A DNA stretch of 64,000 bases from Brasenia schreberi (GCA_036023115.1 JAYKKT010000059.1:2012501-2076500); one strand, 5' to 3'; positions 26,001-48,558 are shown, counted from the first letter of the stretch. Notes: generated by a model not told the origin, from the letters alone. Translations and numbers: made by a program.

Positions 26001-29000
26001 TAGCAGAAAAAGTTCTCATGGTGTTCCTTCTGATGTTCAGTTCCAGCAAACTGATAATTCTGTCGATCTATGTCAAGCTTGCGATGCTTGCCCTGCTGAA
26101 GCATCAAATATGGATAGTGATCTTGTAAAGTTTGCTTATAATGAAGAAGTCTGCAGTGAACCAGTTCTCATTGATAAAGGATCAGGTACTCTGACTGCTG
26201 ACCAGAAAAGAACCTTTTTTGTTGAGGATGTGAGCAGTAAGAATGATTTTGTGTCATCAAACTTGATGTTGTATGTGGATATGGACAACACACTAATTGC
26301 CTCAGTTTTGGCACCGAATAAGGAGTTGGCAAGAGAAGCAGCAACTGAGGTTTTCAAATTTCTTCCAGTTCATGCAAATGTATTGCAAGAAAATCCTACT
26401 GGAACTTTGAATATTGTTTTACATGCTGCGAGTATCAGTGCAGATGTTGAGGCTAATCTTGTCAGGAGAAAACATCTTCTTAGATTCAAAGAAAGGGCTC
26501 TTATTCTCAAGTTCAGGGCATTCCGTCATTTGTGGAAGGAAGATTTGAGGCTGTTGTCTGTTAGGAAGCATCGAACAAAGCAACCAAAACGCCTTGAGCC
26601 AAATTCACGTACCATCCACACTGGATTCCAGAAGCATCGATCATCCATCAGTTCACGGTTTACTTCTCCTGGTGAGAGTTACATTCTTGGTCCTATTTGG
26701 TCAATGCATGCTTTAAAATTTTGGTTGAATTTCTGAGTATTTCTCTTGCAATTGTTTGAACAAAAACAATATCTTTCTTTATATACCTTGGTCCTCTCTT
26801 TCCCTTGAAGGTGTGTTCGTTATTTTGTGTGAAATTTAAACTAGATAATATTGTTTTTATGCGATGAAGATGACTGCTTTTCAGTCAGTATCCTATCTGT
26901 TAGTCTTTCTTCCTGTCCTCCATTTAGTTGGTGGGATTCCACAGCTTGGTTTTCCATTTGCCAGTTCTTCTTCTAGGCCTGTTCCTATGGTTTTTACATT
27001 GTAACTACTGTTTGCGTACCGAAGTCTAAGTTACAATCTTCTTCATGCTGTCTATGCTTTTCAGTGTTTTCGTTTATATTTCTAAGTTCTAGTAATCTCC
27101 TTCAAATGTTGGTCAACCTGAATATTTTGCTGTTAAATGTTTTTGATCTTATGCTGCTGGTCGGTCATTGCACTATTGTGAAGCACCATGGGTACTGCAT
27201 ATGGATTCATTAAGTCGTTTGCAAAACTTGTTTCCGGATGAGTGCCTCAATGCAAAGTAAACTAAAAGTCTATTACCACTTTTGTCATTTAATACTAGCT
27301 GAAAGTAGCTACTTATTCATTCTAAGTGTAATTGGTGATTTGGGTATTGGTGGCTTTCTCCATGTGATTATTCCCAATCTCCTGTCGTATGGATTATCAA
27401 CTGTGGTCAACGGTGTTTCTTTCCTTTGCGTTAATGTTTTCCCGCCTAGGTGAATTCTTTATACAAGATCAGAAACCTAGCTTTTCTTTCTTTCTTTTTA
27501 AAATTTTTCACTGGGATCTTTTAGTGGATGTTTTGCATTTTCTGGCTATCCAATGAGGTAGGGACTCATGGCTGGTCCTTGTGGCTGGATGGAGTGAAGA
27601 CATGTCATTTCTCATGACATGCAAATTTAGAAAAGCACATGCAGTGGGTCATTCTGCTTGATTCACGGGAGGAAATATTCTCCTTAAATAAGGATAATAG
27701 TCAGTTCACGTCAAATATGTTTGCTCGTGCTCTTAAAGTTTTTTGAGGTCAATTAAGCTGATTTCGCTGTTTTCATTTGTTCACGTTTTGTTCTTTCCCT
27801 TCAAATGCTTTTGAGAGCTGCTGGTTTTCTGATTCAGTGACGTGACTTTCAAGCGACAATTCATGTCCATCTGGATTCTCAAGGCAACTCCTGTTTGTGC
27901 CCCAGCTACTTGGCTATTCATCTTTTAGAGTGGGCCAGCTTTATGCATGACTCCACTTTGGGTTAGAGGACGAGCCTGGCCTTATTCAGCAAACCCTATC
28001 GAGTTCTTTTCTTAATTATTTGTATGTGTTTGCCTTTTCCAATTTGTTTCTGTTTTTTGGCTTTAAGTTAGGCCATTTTCAAGTAAGATTTTGTTTTCTG
28101 ACTTCCACTGCTTCAGATTAATAAAGCCCTTGAGTTCCCAAGGCTTGTCTTGGATTATGACTTAAATTGTCTCAACTTGATGAAGTTGTTGAATAGTGAG
28201 GGGCTGCTCCTAAATCCTAATTGTTGTTTGGTGGGAATCACTATCTGTGTTTTGGTCTTGAGCATGAAGTATGGGTTTTGAATTCTTCTCTATCATATTG
28301 CTCATTGGTTTGACTATCTATAGCAAGTCTTGTTTTGTTAGTTTCTTAATATGTTCCTTGTTGTTAGCTTATTTTATTTATAGAAGATTCAAAATATGGT
28401 AAAGATGGAGAATGATTTTCTGTTCTGCTATTTGTAGGTGATTAATATTATCTTAGAACAAGGATTTTTTATCGCCTTGACAGTTTACTAGATAGGATCA
28501 CTTTTTAGTGGGAATTAAAGATATATGACTGTCTCTGGTTGCATTTGGATTGTTGATAATAAATTAATCCTAACAGTCCTAATCAAATAGGATACACACT
28601 TATGCATCTTCAAATACTGTATGCTGTCTGTTTTAGGCAAGCATCCATATCACAAGAATCCATAGAGATTTAGTTGCGATCTTTTATTTTAAGAGTCAAT
28701 AATCCACGCAGTTGCTGCCAAATTATGCATCATATGAAGACAAGTATGGCGCCTCAGTTTCCCATTCAGTGTGTATCACATTTAAGGTTTTCATATTGTT
28801 GCTACTCTTGCGTGTCTGTGTCTCTCTAGGTGACTTGTTTGGCTATGAGGTGCATTGGTTGCTGCCTAATTTGCTAGCCCTATATTACTTTTTGGTTAGT
28901 TATTCAACTTGTATATGCACCTTAGGATTGGGTCTTCTGAATTATTGGCCGTGCCTACTAACGTGACTTATTTACAACTCTGGCTTGCAAGGTAATTCCA

Positions 29001-32000
29001 GGAGAAAGCCTAACCACCCAACATCAACTTTTAGTTATGGATTTACAAATAAAAAAATGGACAAAGAAGAAAAGAGTGCATCGAGCTATTCGTACTAAAT
29101 GGTGGAACCTCAAAAGCGAGAAAGAAGATATATTTAAACAGAAAGTATTTCAAGGAGATGTTTAGAATTATGTTAGTACACCATGTGATATGTGGAACAA
29201 TATGGCTATACATATTAGGAAAGTGGTGAAAGATGTGTTAGGTGTATCTAAGGGAGGTGTACCGACACAAAAAGAAGCTTGGTGGTGGAGTGAAGTAGTG
29301 CAAAATAAAATCGAGGCAAAGAGGACATGCTACAAATTACATTATGCTAAGAAAACTAGTGAAACTTTAGAGGCTTATAAGAAAGCAAAGAAGGAAGCGA
29401 AAAAGGCCGTAAGTGAAGCAAATGCTAAAATTTGGGAGGATTTATATGAAAAACTCAACTCAAAAGAGGGTGAAAGAGATATTATTAGGATAGCTAAGGC
29501 TAGAGATAAGAAAACTAAAGATCTTAATTATGTTAGTTGCATCAAAGACGAGAATGAAAAAATTCTAGTGGTAAATGATGATATAAAAAATAGATGGAAA
29601 AATTATTTTTATAAGCTTTTTAATGAAAATAAAGATGCTAGTATTAGCTTAGGAGAGTTAGCTAAATCAGAAAAGTATATAAACCACAATTTCTACCGAC
29701 GTATTCAAAAGAATGAAATTCAAGAGGCTCTTAAACATATGAAGGGTGATAAATTGGTAGGATCACATAATATTCATATAGAAGTTTGGAAAATACTAGG
29801 AGAAATAGGAATCACTTGGCTCACAAGACTATTTAATGAAATATGAAAAAAACAAAAGGGCTCGAGGAATGGAGAGCAAGTACACTTATACCCATATATA
29901 AGAACTAGGGAGACATTCAAAATTGTGCAAATTATCGAGGTATCAAGTTAATGAGCCATACTATGAAATTATGGGAAAGAATTATCGAACATAGGTACAA
30001 GTATTAAGTACAACAGAGAACCAATTTGGATTCATGCCAGACAGATCTGCTGTTGAAGCGATTCACCTTTTGAGATGTCTTATGGAACATTTTAGAGCAA
30101 AAAAGAAAGACCTTCGAGGTATCCCATTGACATACATTAACCTTATAAGAGGCATGTATGATGGTGCAAAAACATGTGCGAGGACTCATGAAGGAATGAC
30201 AAATTTCTTTGAAGTTAATATTGGGTTACATCAAGGATCAACTTTAAGTCTATACTTATTTATAATGGTGATTGATGAGTTAACAAAACATATTCAAGAT
30301 GAAGTACCTTGGTGTAATATATTTGGAGATGACATTGTATTAGTGGAGCAGTCTAAGGAAAAAGTTAATAGAAAATTGGAATTATGGAGAGAAACGTTAG
30401 AAAGCAAAGGCTTCCGACTTTGTAGAACAAATACATAATATATGGAATGTAAGTTTGATCATTTGGTTACTTCAGATGACATATAAATTAAAATTGGCAC
30501 ACATTGCATCCCCTAAAAGGAAAGTTTTAAATACCTAGGGTCAATTTTTCAGAGTGAGGAAGAATTAATGGAGATGTTACGTATAGAATTAATTCTGGTT
30601 GGTTAAAATGACGAGGAGCATCATGTATTCTTTGTGATAAGAAGATACCATTAAAGTTAAAAGGTAAATATTATAGAGCAACAATTAGGCCTGCCATGTT
30701 TTATGGTTCTGAGTGTTGGGCAGTTAATCATCAACATGTACAAAAGATGTCTGTGACAGAAATGAAGATGTTAAGATGGATGAGTGATCATACAAGAAAA
30801 GACCGTATACATAATGAGGTTATTAGAAACAAATTAGGAGTGGCACCAGTAGAGGATAAAATGAGAGAATATCATTTAAGATGGTTTGGACATATAGAAA
30901 GAAGATAAAAAAAAACCAAGCTAAATTTGGAAAGTATTAAAAGAGGTAGAGGACGACCACAAAAGTGTTGGAAAGAAACAATAAATAATGATCTAGCTTA
31001 TTGGGAGTGAACTGCTATCATGGCACATGACAGGGATCTATGGAAACAAAGAATCCATGTAGCCGACCCCGTCTAGTATGGGGAAAGGCTTAGTTGTTGT
31101 TGTATGTTATGGATATAAGGAAAATTACTTACTATTTGGGGAAGGAACCGAACGCTACCTATGCTAATGGGTGTTCATATGAACCATGATTTTGTCATAT
31201 AACTAATAGTCTGATTGATCCATTGTCACAAGAACAAGTCACATGGTGAATTTGCTAGTTTTGTTGGAAAAAGGCCAGGAGTGGTAGAAAAATAACGTGA
31301 ATTAAGTGTTGCTGATTTACATATAGATGTAGTTCCTAGTTTTTTATTAGTTCAAATCGCTAAGGTCAGCTGGGGTGGCTAGGGCTACTCTCAGCAGTAA
31401 CCATATCTTTCTCTCTGGGCTTTGCTTCTAATATCTCTTTTCTTACCATGCCGGCAATCTGTCAGGAAGCAAGTTGGATCTGCTATCTGAATCGTGCTTG
31501 GTCTGTCATTTATGGTTGTGTTGTGCTGCTTTAATTCGTTTCCCTATTCATACCTGATTCTTGAAATAATAATGGCTTGATCATCTTGGAGGCATAATAT
31601 TTTAGATGATGACGCCAGTTGTGGTTTCATGCTGCAAATTATGCTCTCAGTTTCTTCTGTAAAATTTTATGCTTTATCCCTCCAGACCCTCTTGATAGTT
31701 ATCTTGCCACTTGTTTTTTATCTTATCTATGCTATTTGTTTTTCTCATTCCAGCAGGTAATTTAACCTTAGTTCCAACTGCAGAGGTTGTTGCATTTACT
31801 AGGAAACTGCTATCAGATTCCCAAGCGAAGGTCTGTAGAGATAACTTGAAGATGCCTGCCATGATTTTAGATGAGAACGAGAGGAACTCTTTAAGATTCA
31901 TATCATGGAATGGTTTGGTTGAAGATCCTTGTTATGTTGAAAAGGAGAGGACCACGATCAATCCGTGGACTGCAGAAGAAAAGGAGATTTTCATAGAGTA

Positions 32001-34983
32001 TTTTGCTGCATATGGAAAGGATTTCTCAAAAATTGCATCACATCTTAAACACAAGACAACAGCTGATTGTGTTGAATTTTACTACAAGAATCATAAATCA
32101 GATGCCTTCGACAGAACAAAGAAATCTAGGGAGAAGAGCAAGCAATCAAAGGCCACTCCGACAAATGCATACCTTGTAACGAATGGGAAGAAATGGAACA
32201 TGGAGGAGCCTGCTTCTTCTCTTGATATATTGGGGGCAGCTTCTGTGGCTGCTGGTCATGCTCATGAAAACCAGCATGGCCGCCTGAAGTATATGGAAGC
32301 TTTCTCAGTGGGATGGTCCTATGATTGCAAAACGTCTGAAATGGAAGATTGTATTTCAGAAAGGATGGGTGATATCGGAATAGTTGGTAATGAGAGAGAT
32401 GCTAGAGCAAGTGCAGTAGATCTGACGGCTGGGATCTGTGGGGCTCTGTCCTCTGAGGCGGTGAGCTCTTGCGTTACCAGCTCCATTGATCCGGGTGATG
32501 GTTCCAATGAATGGAAGTACCTGAAGATGGATAGTGCCTTTGAGACCCCTTTTACACCTGATGCAATGCAGAATATAGATGAAGATACTTGCTCTGATGA
32601 GAGCTCTGGAGAGGTGGCTTCCTCAGACTGGACCGATGCCGAGAAGGCCATTTTCATCACAGCTTTGCGAAGCTATGGAAAAGATTTTGCTACCATCTCT
32701 CGTTGTGTCGGCTCAAGGTCAACAGATCAATGCAAAATCTTTTTCAGTAAGGCTCGGAAATGCCTTGCTCTGGATATCATCCATATGGGTTTGGGGAGTG
32801 AAGGAACTCCTCTCAGCGATGCCCATGGTGGTGGCGGTGATACTGAAGATGCTTGCGCTGGGGAGACAGACTCACAGTTTTGCATCATTCGTAACTCTTC
32901 CAAGATGGAAAGGGTTGGTTCCCCTGTTGGTTTTGGTTGTTCTGTGGTGAGTAGTAGTGATGAAGGTTATGGGTATCCTGGAAGCAACTCATCGCAGGTG
33001 AAGGAGAGTGTTCTTGCTGATTGTGAGGAAATGCTTGTCAGGTCGACTGAGGAGATTCTTGTGAGAAATGAAGATCATCCAGCTGATTCTCTGGTTCAAG
33101 CATCTTTGCGTGATCATTGTGGTGCAGTGATGATGGGTACAGAAAAGGTTGAAGAAATTAAAGCCGAGGTGAAACATGACAATGGTGGTTTGGCTGTTGA
33201 TGTTGCTAATGAGAACCATGAAGTTTCTGGTCCTGATATGGGGTTGGAAGGACCAAAGACACATCTACTGGCTAGTCAAGTTGGTGATAAATACGAAACT
33301 CATGAAGTTGTTAACAATGTCAGTAGCGATATTGCTGCTGAGCCAACACAGGATTCTGTGGTTTCTGATGCATGTTCTCCCGGACTTTTGGATAGTTCCA
33401 ATGACAAGTCAAAATCACAATTAGTGACGAGGAATTGCTCATCGAACCAGATCATCAAAGGGATTTATTCTGATCAGCATGATTCTTCTGCCTCTGTGAT
33501 TGGCCCAAGTTCAAAGGGTGGTGGTGATCATGGTGTTTCTCTCTCGCAGAGAGTTGATCTTGATCAGCAAACCAATGGCTTGTTCAACTGTCTGTTGGAT
33601 GTAAATGAAAGCTCCAAGCCTCAGGGAGAGGGGAGTTCAGCTACTGGTACTTGTTCAGTTTCAAGTTATAATTCCCAGGTATCTGAGAGACCATTGACAT
33701 CGCCAAAGGTGCTTGCCTGCAGCGAGCAACGGCCTGTTTCATGGCAGAGAGAGAATTGTCAGTTGAACAGTAGCCAAGGCATAGGGAGGGGAAATCTAAT
33801 AGATGCATCTACTATCAGCCATCGCAATGCTACTAGCTATCAAGTTGCACAGCTGCCTGGTAGTAGTTCTGTTGATGTCATGCACAAGCGGGTTCCCGAG
33901 GCAGAAAGCATGATACGTAGCAATACAAAAATAGATTTTTATCAAGAATCTGGTGCAGTTGGTCAATCTTCTCACAAGGTCGATCCACCTGCTCAAAATT
34001 TCAAAGGCTTTTCATTGCAGGCTGTTGGAAGTGCTAGTTCTGTTTGCGAGAAACGGCAATTGCATCATAGCATGGCCGGTGTAAGAAAGTTGCATGATCT
34101 TATGAACAGCCTGACGATGCAAGATAAATTTCTCTCGCAGGAGAGTGGAAACGGACTTCACAATACTCACCTAGAGTATTCATTGTTTTTGCCTAAGAAG
34201 TTGGATGCCCTTGGTGGTGCAGGTGAACCTATTTCAGCAAGCCTGTATGAAGCTTCTTGTGGTTCGAAGCAGCAGATCGCCAAGAAATTGCCAGAAAACG
34301 CGACTGAAGCTCCAAAGCCAGGTGAAGTGAAATTGTTCGGGCAGAGCCTAGTTGTTCATCCTCCCGTAAGCAAGGCTGATAACAACTCCCATGCTGTTCA
34401 GAAACAGCATACATTGCAAGAAAGAAATGGCTGTGCAACAGAAGGGATAAATTTGACGGAACGCAAGGTTTTCGCTGCTGAAGTTCCAAGAAGTACTTAC
34501 GGGTACTGGGATGGGACCAGAATACAGACAGGATTGTCTGCATTGCCGGATTCCGGGTTGTTGATTTCCAATGGTTCGAGAGTAAGCGATAACAGAACAA
34601 CTTCCTGCAACAGGATAGATCAGCGGACTTTGTCGGCCGACAAGTTTGATGACCGGATCTTTTATGGGTCGCGGGAAGTTGTTGGTACAAGCGGGATTGC
34701 CAATTATCACATCTACAGCAGCGAGCCATTGCAGCCTTTTACGCTAGAGGTCAATAGCCCTCTAAGTGTGGTCTCTGAGCTGCACAAGAGGAGTATGGTC
34801 ATAGAGAAGACGCAGCAACCATTGTTGGGGTTGCAGAATCAAGCTCGGGGTGTGAGCGGGATGAGTTCGGTAAGTTGCGTGTCAGATCCGGTAGTTGCTC
34901 TGAAAATGCAGTTTGGAGAGAATTTCTGCAAGCAGAACGGTGTTAGGGAAGAAGACTCATGGAGAGGAGACATAAACAGATAG
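23100..34983 (+). CDS. PWR: POWERDRESS-like SANT-domain protein (NCOR/SMRT-type)
   Basis: Coding exons: 23100-23262, 23506-24426, 25553-26671 and 31757-34983. They sum to 5,430 nt (1,809 residues plus stop) with every intron in phase 1 and GT-AG borders. The N-terminus [17 protein letters not shown] is the conserved opening of this plant family. An acidic helical stretch in exon 3 ([16 protein letters not shown] onward, with [12 protein letters not shown]) is also typical. Two SANT domains lie at about residues 803-850 ([11 protein letters not shown]...[12 protein letters not shown]) and 1024-1073 ([12 protein letters not shown]...[12 protein letters not shown]). After them comes LDIIHMG and a long low-complexity serine-rich C-terminal half. 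Arabidopsis PWR works with histone deacetylase HDA9 in the nucleus, and the same role is inferred here. Exon 2 opens in frame from the acceptor and needs no local ATG. Intron 3 is 5,085 bp and holds a LINE in sense orientation. Confidence 0.9.
24930..25265 (+). repeat. Two tandem RTE/SINE-tail-like copies in PWR intron 2
   Basis: Segments starting gtgcacaatggcaac at about 24931 and 25130 share the order gcaac(a/t)aag, catg(c/g)ag, gatcc, tt(a/c)...gg(g)aa, cctaacaaa and gaggtagaagct/aggaagaaactg. They resemble the 3' part of the RTE LINE family but are strongly diverged. Confidence 0.5.
26672..28975 (+). other. PWR intron 3, part 5' of the LINE
   Basis: T-rich intronic DNA. Frames of up to 84 codons here have no family resemblance. 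The LINE fills 28976-31107 and the intron ends with ttccagcag at 31756. Confidence 0.6.
28976..31107 (+). mobile_element. 5'-truncated, inactive RTE-clade LINE
   Basis: Begins inside the endonuclease end ([13 protein letters not shown] near 28990). A reverse transcriptase linker region follows at 29190-29846, with motifs such as [13 protein letters not shown]. The RT palm is at 30034-30438 ([36 protein letters not shown]) and the C-terminal part at 30696-30908 ([18 protein letters not shown]). The 3' end gccgaccccgtctagtatgg followed by gttgttgttg is typical of plant RTE LINEs. Near 30115, KKKDLRG joins straight to IPLTYINLI, so the segment that carries the first catalytic aspartate is deleted. 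Stops and frame changes confirm the copy is dead. Same strand as PWR; no target-site duplication was found. Confidence 0.9.
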
Positions 34984-35486
34984 GAGAGGTGTGGCTTCTC
35001 GGGCCACTTTGTATACTACTTTTGTAACTTGAAAACAAAATGAAATGAAGAAGAGTTGCTAGGGTCTGTATCATGTTCTTGTGTATTTCTTGTATTTTTG
35101 ACGATTGATGAAATAGAAATAACCTCAGCATTTGCATTTGTTGTCTACTGCTACATGGATTCTTGTTCTCTATCGTGCGGCATGTGTACGAGTTTAGATC
35201 TACAAGATGCAAATTGCAGCCGAACTTCCTCGGTTTGTTTTAGTTAGATCTTGTGCCTCATTTTATAGCTACTAAAACTTGACCCTTGTTAGATTTCAAG
35301 TTGGAACTCAATTTTTGCTGTTCGTACTGATCTTCTGATAGAATTCCATCTTTCTTAGTATTTCTCCTTTACAAAGTTGATTGCCCTTCTATATTACAGT
35401 CAATATTTCCTCCTTTTGCTGCATCCGAGTTTCGCTTTCTTTTTGCAGACAGTTGCATTAATTAGCTCACTTTGTAGGGGAGCTAA
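34984..35486. terminator. Shared 3' flank of the convergent PWR and MLO genes
   Basis: Only 503 bp separate the two stop codons. The PWR side has aaaacaaaatgaaatgaag soon after the stop, which may serve as a poly(A) region. The transcripts could overlap here. No other gene is seen. Confidence 0.4.
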
Positions 35487-45619
<10,133 letters not shown>

Positions 45620-45837
45620 TTCTTCTCTCACTAACAACCAGAATTTATCAGGAACCCTGGAAGCTGAAGCAACTGAAATTTGCAGTAGAAGTCTGTGAGA
45701 GAGTATTGAGCCATACTTAAAGGAGTTGCCACAGTAGAAGAGGTTGCCGCGTTCTGGTCTATTTACTTGACCCGGTTTCTGCTTCATTAAATGACCCTTG
45801 AACCGCAAAATTGATACACATTAAGTTTGATGTACAT

Positions 45838-45990
45838 GGCGTTCTTGTCTCTCTCTCTCTCTCTCCTCTCTTACACGCGTGTAGTCCATGTCTTTGGACT
45901 CGGTCCTCTCTCTCTCTCTTACATGCGTGTAGTCCACGTCTTTAGACTCGGTCCTCTCTCTCTCTCTCTCTCACGCGCACACACACTCAC
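45838..45990. repeat. Duplicated hairpin-CT unit upstream of MLO
   Basis: Two copies of a unit of about 66 bp, with cgtgtagtccatgtctttgg and actcggtcctctctctct, sit between CT microsatellites roughly 220 bp upstream of the MLO start. gtccatgtctttggac can form a small stem. Confidence 0.85.
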
Positions 45991-46099
45991 AGGGACACGC
46001 ATGCCATGTCACAGGGACACACACATACAGAATCGAACCGCAAAGGTAAAAATGCATGTAAACATTCATATAAAGGCCCTTAAAATTATATTTTTGAAA

Positions 46100-46440
46100 T
46101 TAATTGTTGAATAATTCACCCCTAAAAGCAAATATTCTTAAAATAATTATATAGATCTCAACTTGACAAAAAGATGAATGTTTCATGATAGAGAGTGCCA
46201 TGTGATTGCCTGAATCTATACTATTCAGTACTTCCATCTATGTGTATTTATTGTTTTTCACGTATTATTGTTTTATTTAATGGATCCGGTTTTCTATATA
46301 TATGCGTGTATGTATGCATTATGTACATTATTTATGCATACTACATACACTTTATGTATACATGAAGAGATACATTTTATAAATATAGTGTGTATAATTT
46401 ACATATCACATTATATAGGTGTTTCAAGATTTAGTATAGA
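46100..46440. other. AT-rich intergenic DNA
   Basis: Short ataca/tatg-rich repeats around 46290-46420. No gene is seen. Confidence 0.4.
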
Positions 46441-46580
46441 GTTGAAAGAGCACTCAAAGCGTTGGCTCGCCAGTATGGTTCTCTCACACTCCTACTCATA
46501 GGTGGTGAGTTCAATTCTTAGGGGTTGCATGCATGTTTGTGTTAGGCTTCGACCTCCCATTCTAACCCCCCCAAAAAAAA
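46441..46580 (+). mobile_element. SINE-like element
   Basis: Carries gcgttggctcgccagtatgg, a B-box-like gtgagttcaattc and aggcttcgacctcccattc with a C/A-rich end. Confidence 0.6.
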
Positions 46581-46689
46581 GATATAGAATCCTCTACCTG
46601 AAAACAAGAAAAGGGTAAAAAATCAAAAGAAAACTCGATGCAAACACAAGTCCAAATTTATCTCCACAAAGCAACATGAGTTGAGCCAA

Positions 46690-46778
46690 GTTGCACCCAA
46701 AGCGTTAGCTCAATGGCAAGGCATTGAAGCATCATTGTTGCTGGTGGAGAGTTCGACTCCCAGCGAACATCTCTCTTT
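46690..46778 (+). mobile_element. SINE-like head fragment
   Basis: gcgttagctcaatggcaagg (A-box-like) and ggagagttcgactcccagcg (B-box-like) are present. The normal 3' tail is missing and TA repeat follows. Confidence 0.55.
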
Positions 46779-46784
46779 ATATAT

Positions 46785-47017
46785 AGACCGGTTTAGAACT
46801 GTTCCAATGGTTTGAACTGAAACTGAATCGATTTTGAAACCATTGGTAATGAGAACCGAAGACCCTTTGACTCGATTACTGTTTAGGGTTTTTCAGAACT
46901 GACCCAAAACTAGAAACGATGGTTTCAAACCGCCGCTTATTAAAGTAGTGTTTTTTGCCTCATACAACCGCTTAATCGATGATAAAAATATAAAAATTAT
47001 ACGCTACGCTTTGTGGC
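46785..47017. repeat. GGTTC-type degenerate repeat
   Basis: Dense in ggtttgaact, aaccgaaga and ggtttcaaaccg words. Ends at a LINE fragment. Confidence 0.4.
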
Positions 47018-47445
47018 TGCAACAACAACAACTAAGCCTTTTCTCATACTAGACGGGGTCGGCTACATGGATTCTTTGTTTCCACATATCCCTATCGTGG
47101 GTCATGTTAACATTTAACTCACAATAAGCTAGATCATTCTTTATTGTTTCTTTCCAACACTTTTGTGGTAGTCCTCGAGCTCTTTTAATACTTTCCAAAT
47201 TTAGTTTTTTACCTTCTTAAAGGTTCTTCTTTTGATCTTCTTTCTATATGTCCAAACCATCTTAAACGATATTCTCTCATTTTATCCTCTATTAGTGTCA
47301 CTCCTAATTTGTTTATAATAACCTCGTTATGTATACAAGTCTTTTCTTATATGACCACTCATCTATCTCAACATCTTTATTTCTATCACAGACATCTTTT
47401 GTACATGTTGATGATACATAATTCGTTCCATTAAAAGTGGTGTTT
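47018..47445 (-). mobile_element. 5'-truncated RTE LINE fragment
   Basis: From (caa)n and actaagccttttctcatact through the reverse complement of the LINE C-terminal coding part (ccaaaccatcttaaacgata, gttgatgata). A related ttaaa(a)gt(a/g)gtgttttt word with gcctcata lies both left (about 46940) and right (about 47430) of it. Confidence 0.85.
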
Positions 47446-48224
47446 TTGCCTCATAATCTCCGGCCTAGACATGGTTAATTAGGGGAAAACCATAACCAGA
47501 ATCGAAGCTAAATCAAGACAACGTCGGTTTCTATATATGTTGTAAAATATTTAGAACTGAAAAAGTTGGAAGGAAAAAAATTAGAAAAAATATTAAAAAG
47601 AAACAATAAAGAATTATCTAACTTGTATTAAGTTAATTATTAGTATGATTTATAAAAACAAAGAATTTAGGTAGCTGACTCCATTTGTTATTTGTAAAAT
47701 AAAATGTTAAAAAAATATGAAACTGATGGTTTGAAACCGTCGGTCCTAATCTAATTCTGAGTCGATTCCGGAATTAAAATGTGTGGATCCCCAGTTCTCA
47801 CCTGGTTTGACCGGTTCTGGTTCGATTTAGGCTAGAACTGCCAGGCCCATTCCAAAACCATGTCAACCAAAAACACCGTTGTCACACACACGATTGCTCA
47901 CGATGCAATACGGGCACAAAACGATAGCGTGTCTCAATATCGATATTAAAGCATCTAATGGGCCCCTCGGAAGGTGGGACCCAAAGTCACAATACTTTAG
48001 ATTCCACTCCATCGGAAGGCCGTTCATCATTCCGATGGACGGCTGAAAGATTAAGAGAGCAAAGTGGTGGACCCACCCTTCAGATAAGCGTGAGGAGAAA
48101 AATCATGGGGCTACCCTCCGTTTCATGGCCCTCTGGTTCTTCTTCCTTCTTTACCATTCCTGAGAATGGAAACGAATCCATTAAATTCAAAAGGGAAACA
48201 AATAAAGGCGTTTGAAATCGCGAA
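47446..48224. other. Intergenic; LINE scrap, GGTTC repeat and possible promoter
   Basis: 47575-47695 is a diverged plus-strand RTE scrap (aaagaaacaataaagaatta, aaacaaagaatttaggtagc). 47750-47860 is GGTTC-type repeat. 47940-48224 is less AT-rich and may be the leader of the small gene that follows. Confidence 0.45.
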
Positions 48225-48558
48225 ATGATGGGTCGCCGTTTCTACGTCGTGGTGTGCGTTGTTGGCCTTCTGATCTTGGCTTCGCTTCTCCTCCATTACC
48301 ACGCTTCCTCTGCTTCTTCTTCAGGTAGGTCAACGTGGGCACCATGATAATTTTTTCATAAGGGGAGAAATTTTTTTATATTTTGAATATCAGTTCCTCT
48401 TTAAAATGTGTAGATTTGCAGTTTTAAGATCTCTTATTGAGTTACTCTGCGATTTAGTGATGTAATTTTGTTGGTGGTTTATAGTTGGGCAGAGTCATCG
48501 ATTGAGGTCAAGGAGAAGGCTGGCGGCATTGCAGGGGACTTTGATGGCCAAATCCTGA
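48225..48558 (+). CDS. Possible small membrane-anchored or secreted peptide gene
   Basis: Two exons, 48225-48324 and 48485-48558, joined by a GT-AG intron (donor cttcag|gtaggt, acceptor tttatag|ttggg), give 57 residues ending at a TGA. The N-terminus MMGRRFYVVVCVVGLLILA is a signal anchor or signal peptide. A serine-rich stretch follows, then the very basic HRLRSRRRLAALQG and the end TLMAKS. A basic cleavage-type motif after a signal sequence would suit a secreted peptide precursor, but it matches no peptide family I can name. It could also be the first part of a longer gene broken by the TA repeat at 48649. The upstream region has the GC-richer look of a leader. Confidence 0.45.

Noticed and set aside
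28712..28966. 84-codon hydrophobic frame in PWR intron 3
   Set aside because: T-rich intron DNA gives hydrophobic translations by chance; there are no splice sites in phase and no family match.
33796..34729. Minus-strand frames up to 166 codons opposite the PWR C-terminal half
   Set aside because: They are shadows of the intact PWR frame.
46690..46778. Possible tRNA gene from A-box and B-box words
   Set aside because: No acceptor stem or cloverleaf could be drawn, and the same head occurs in several SINE copies.
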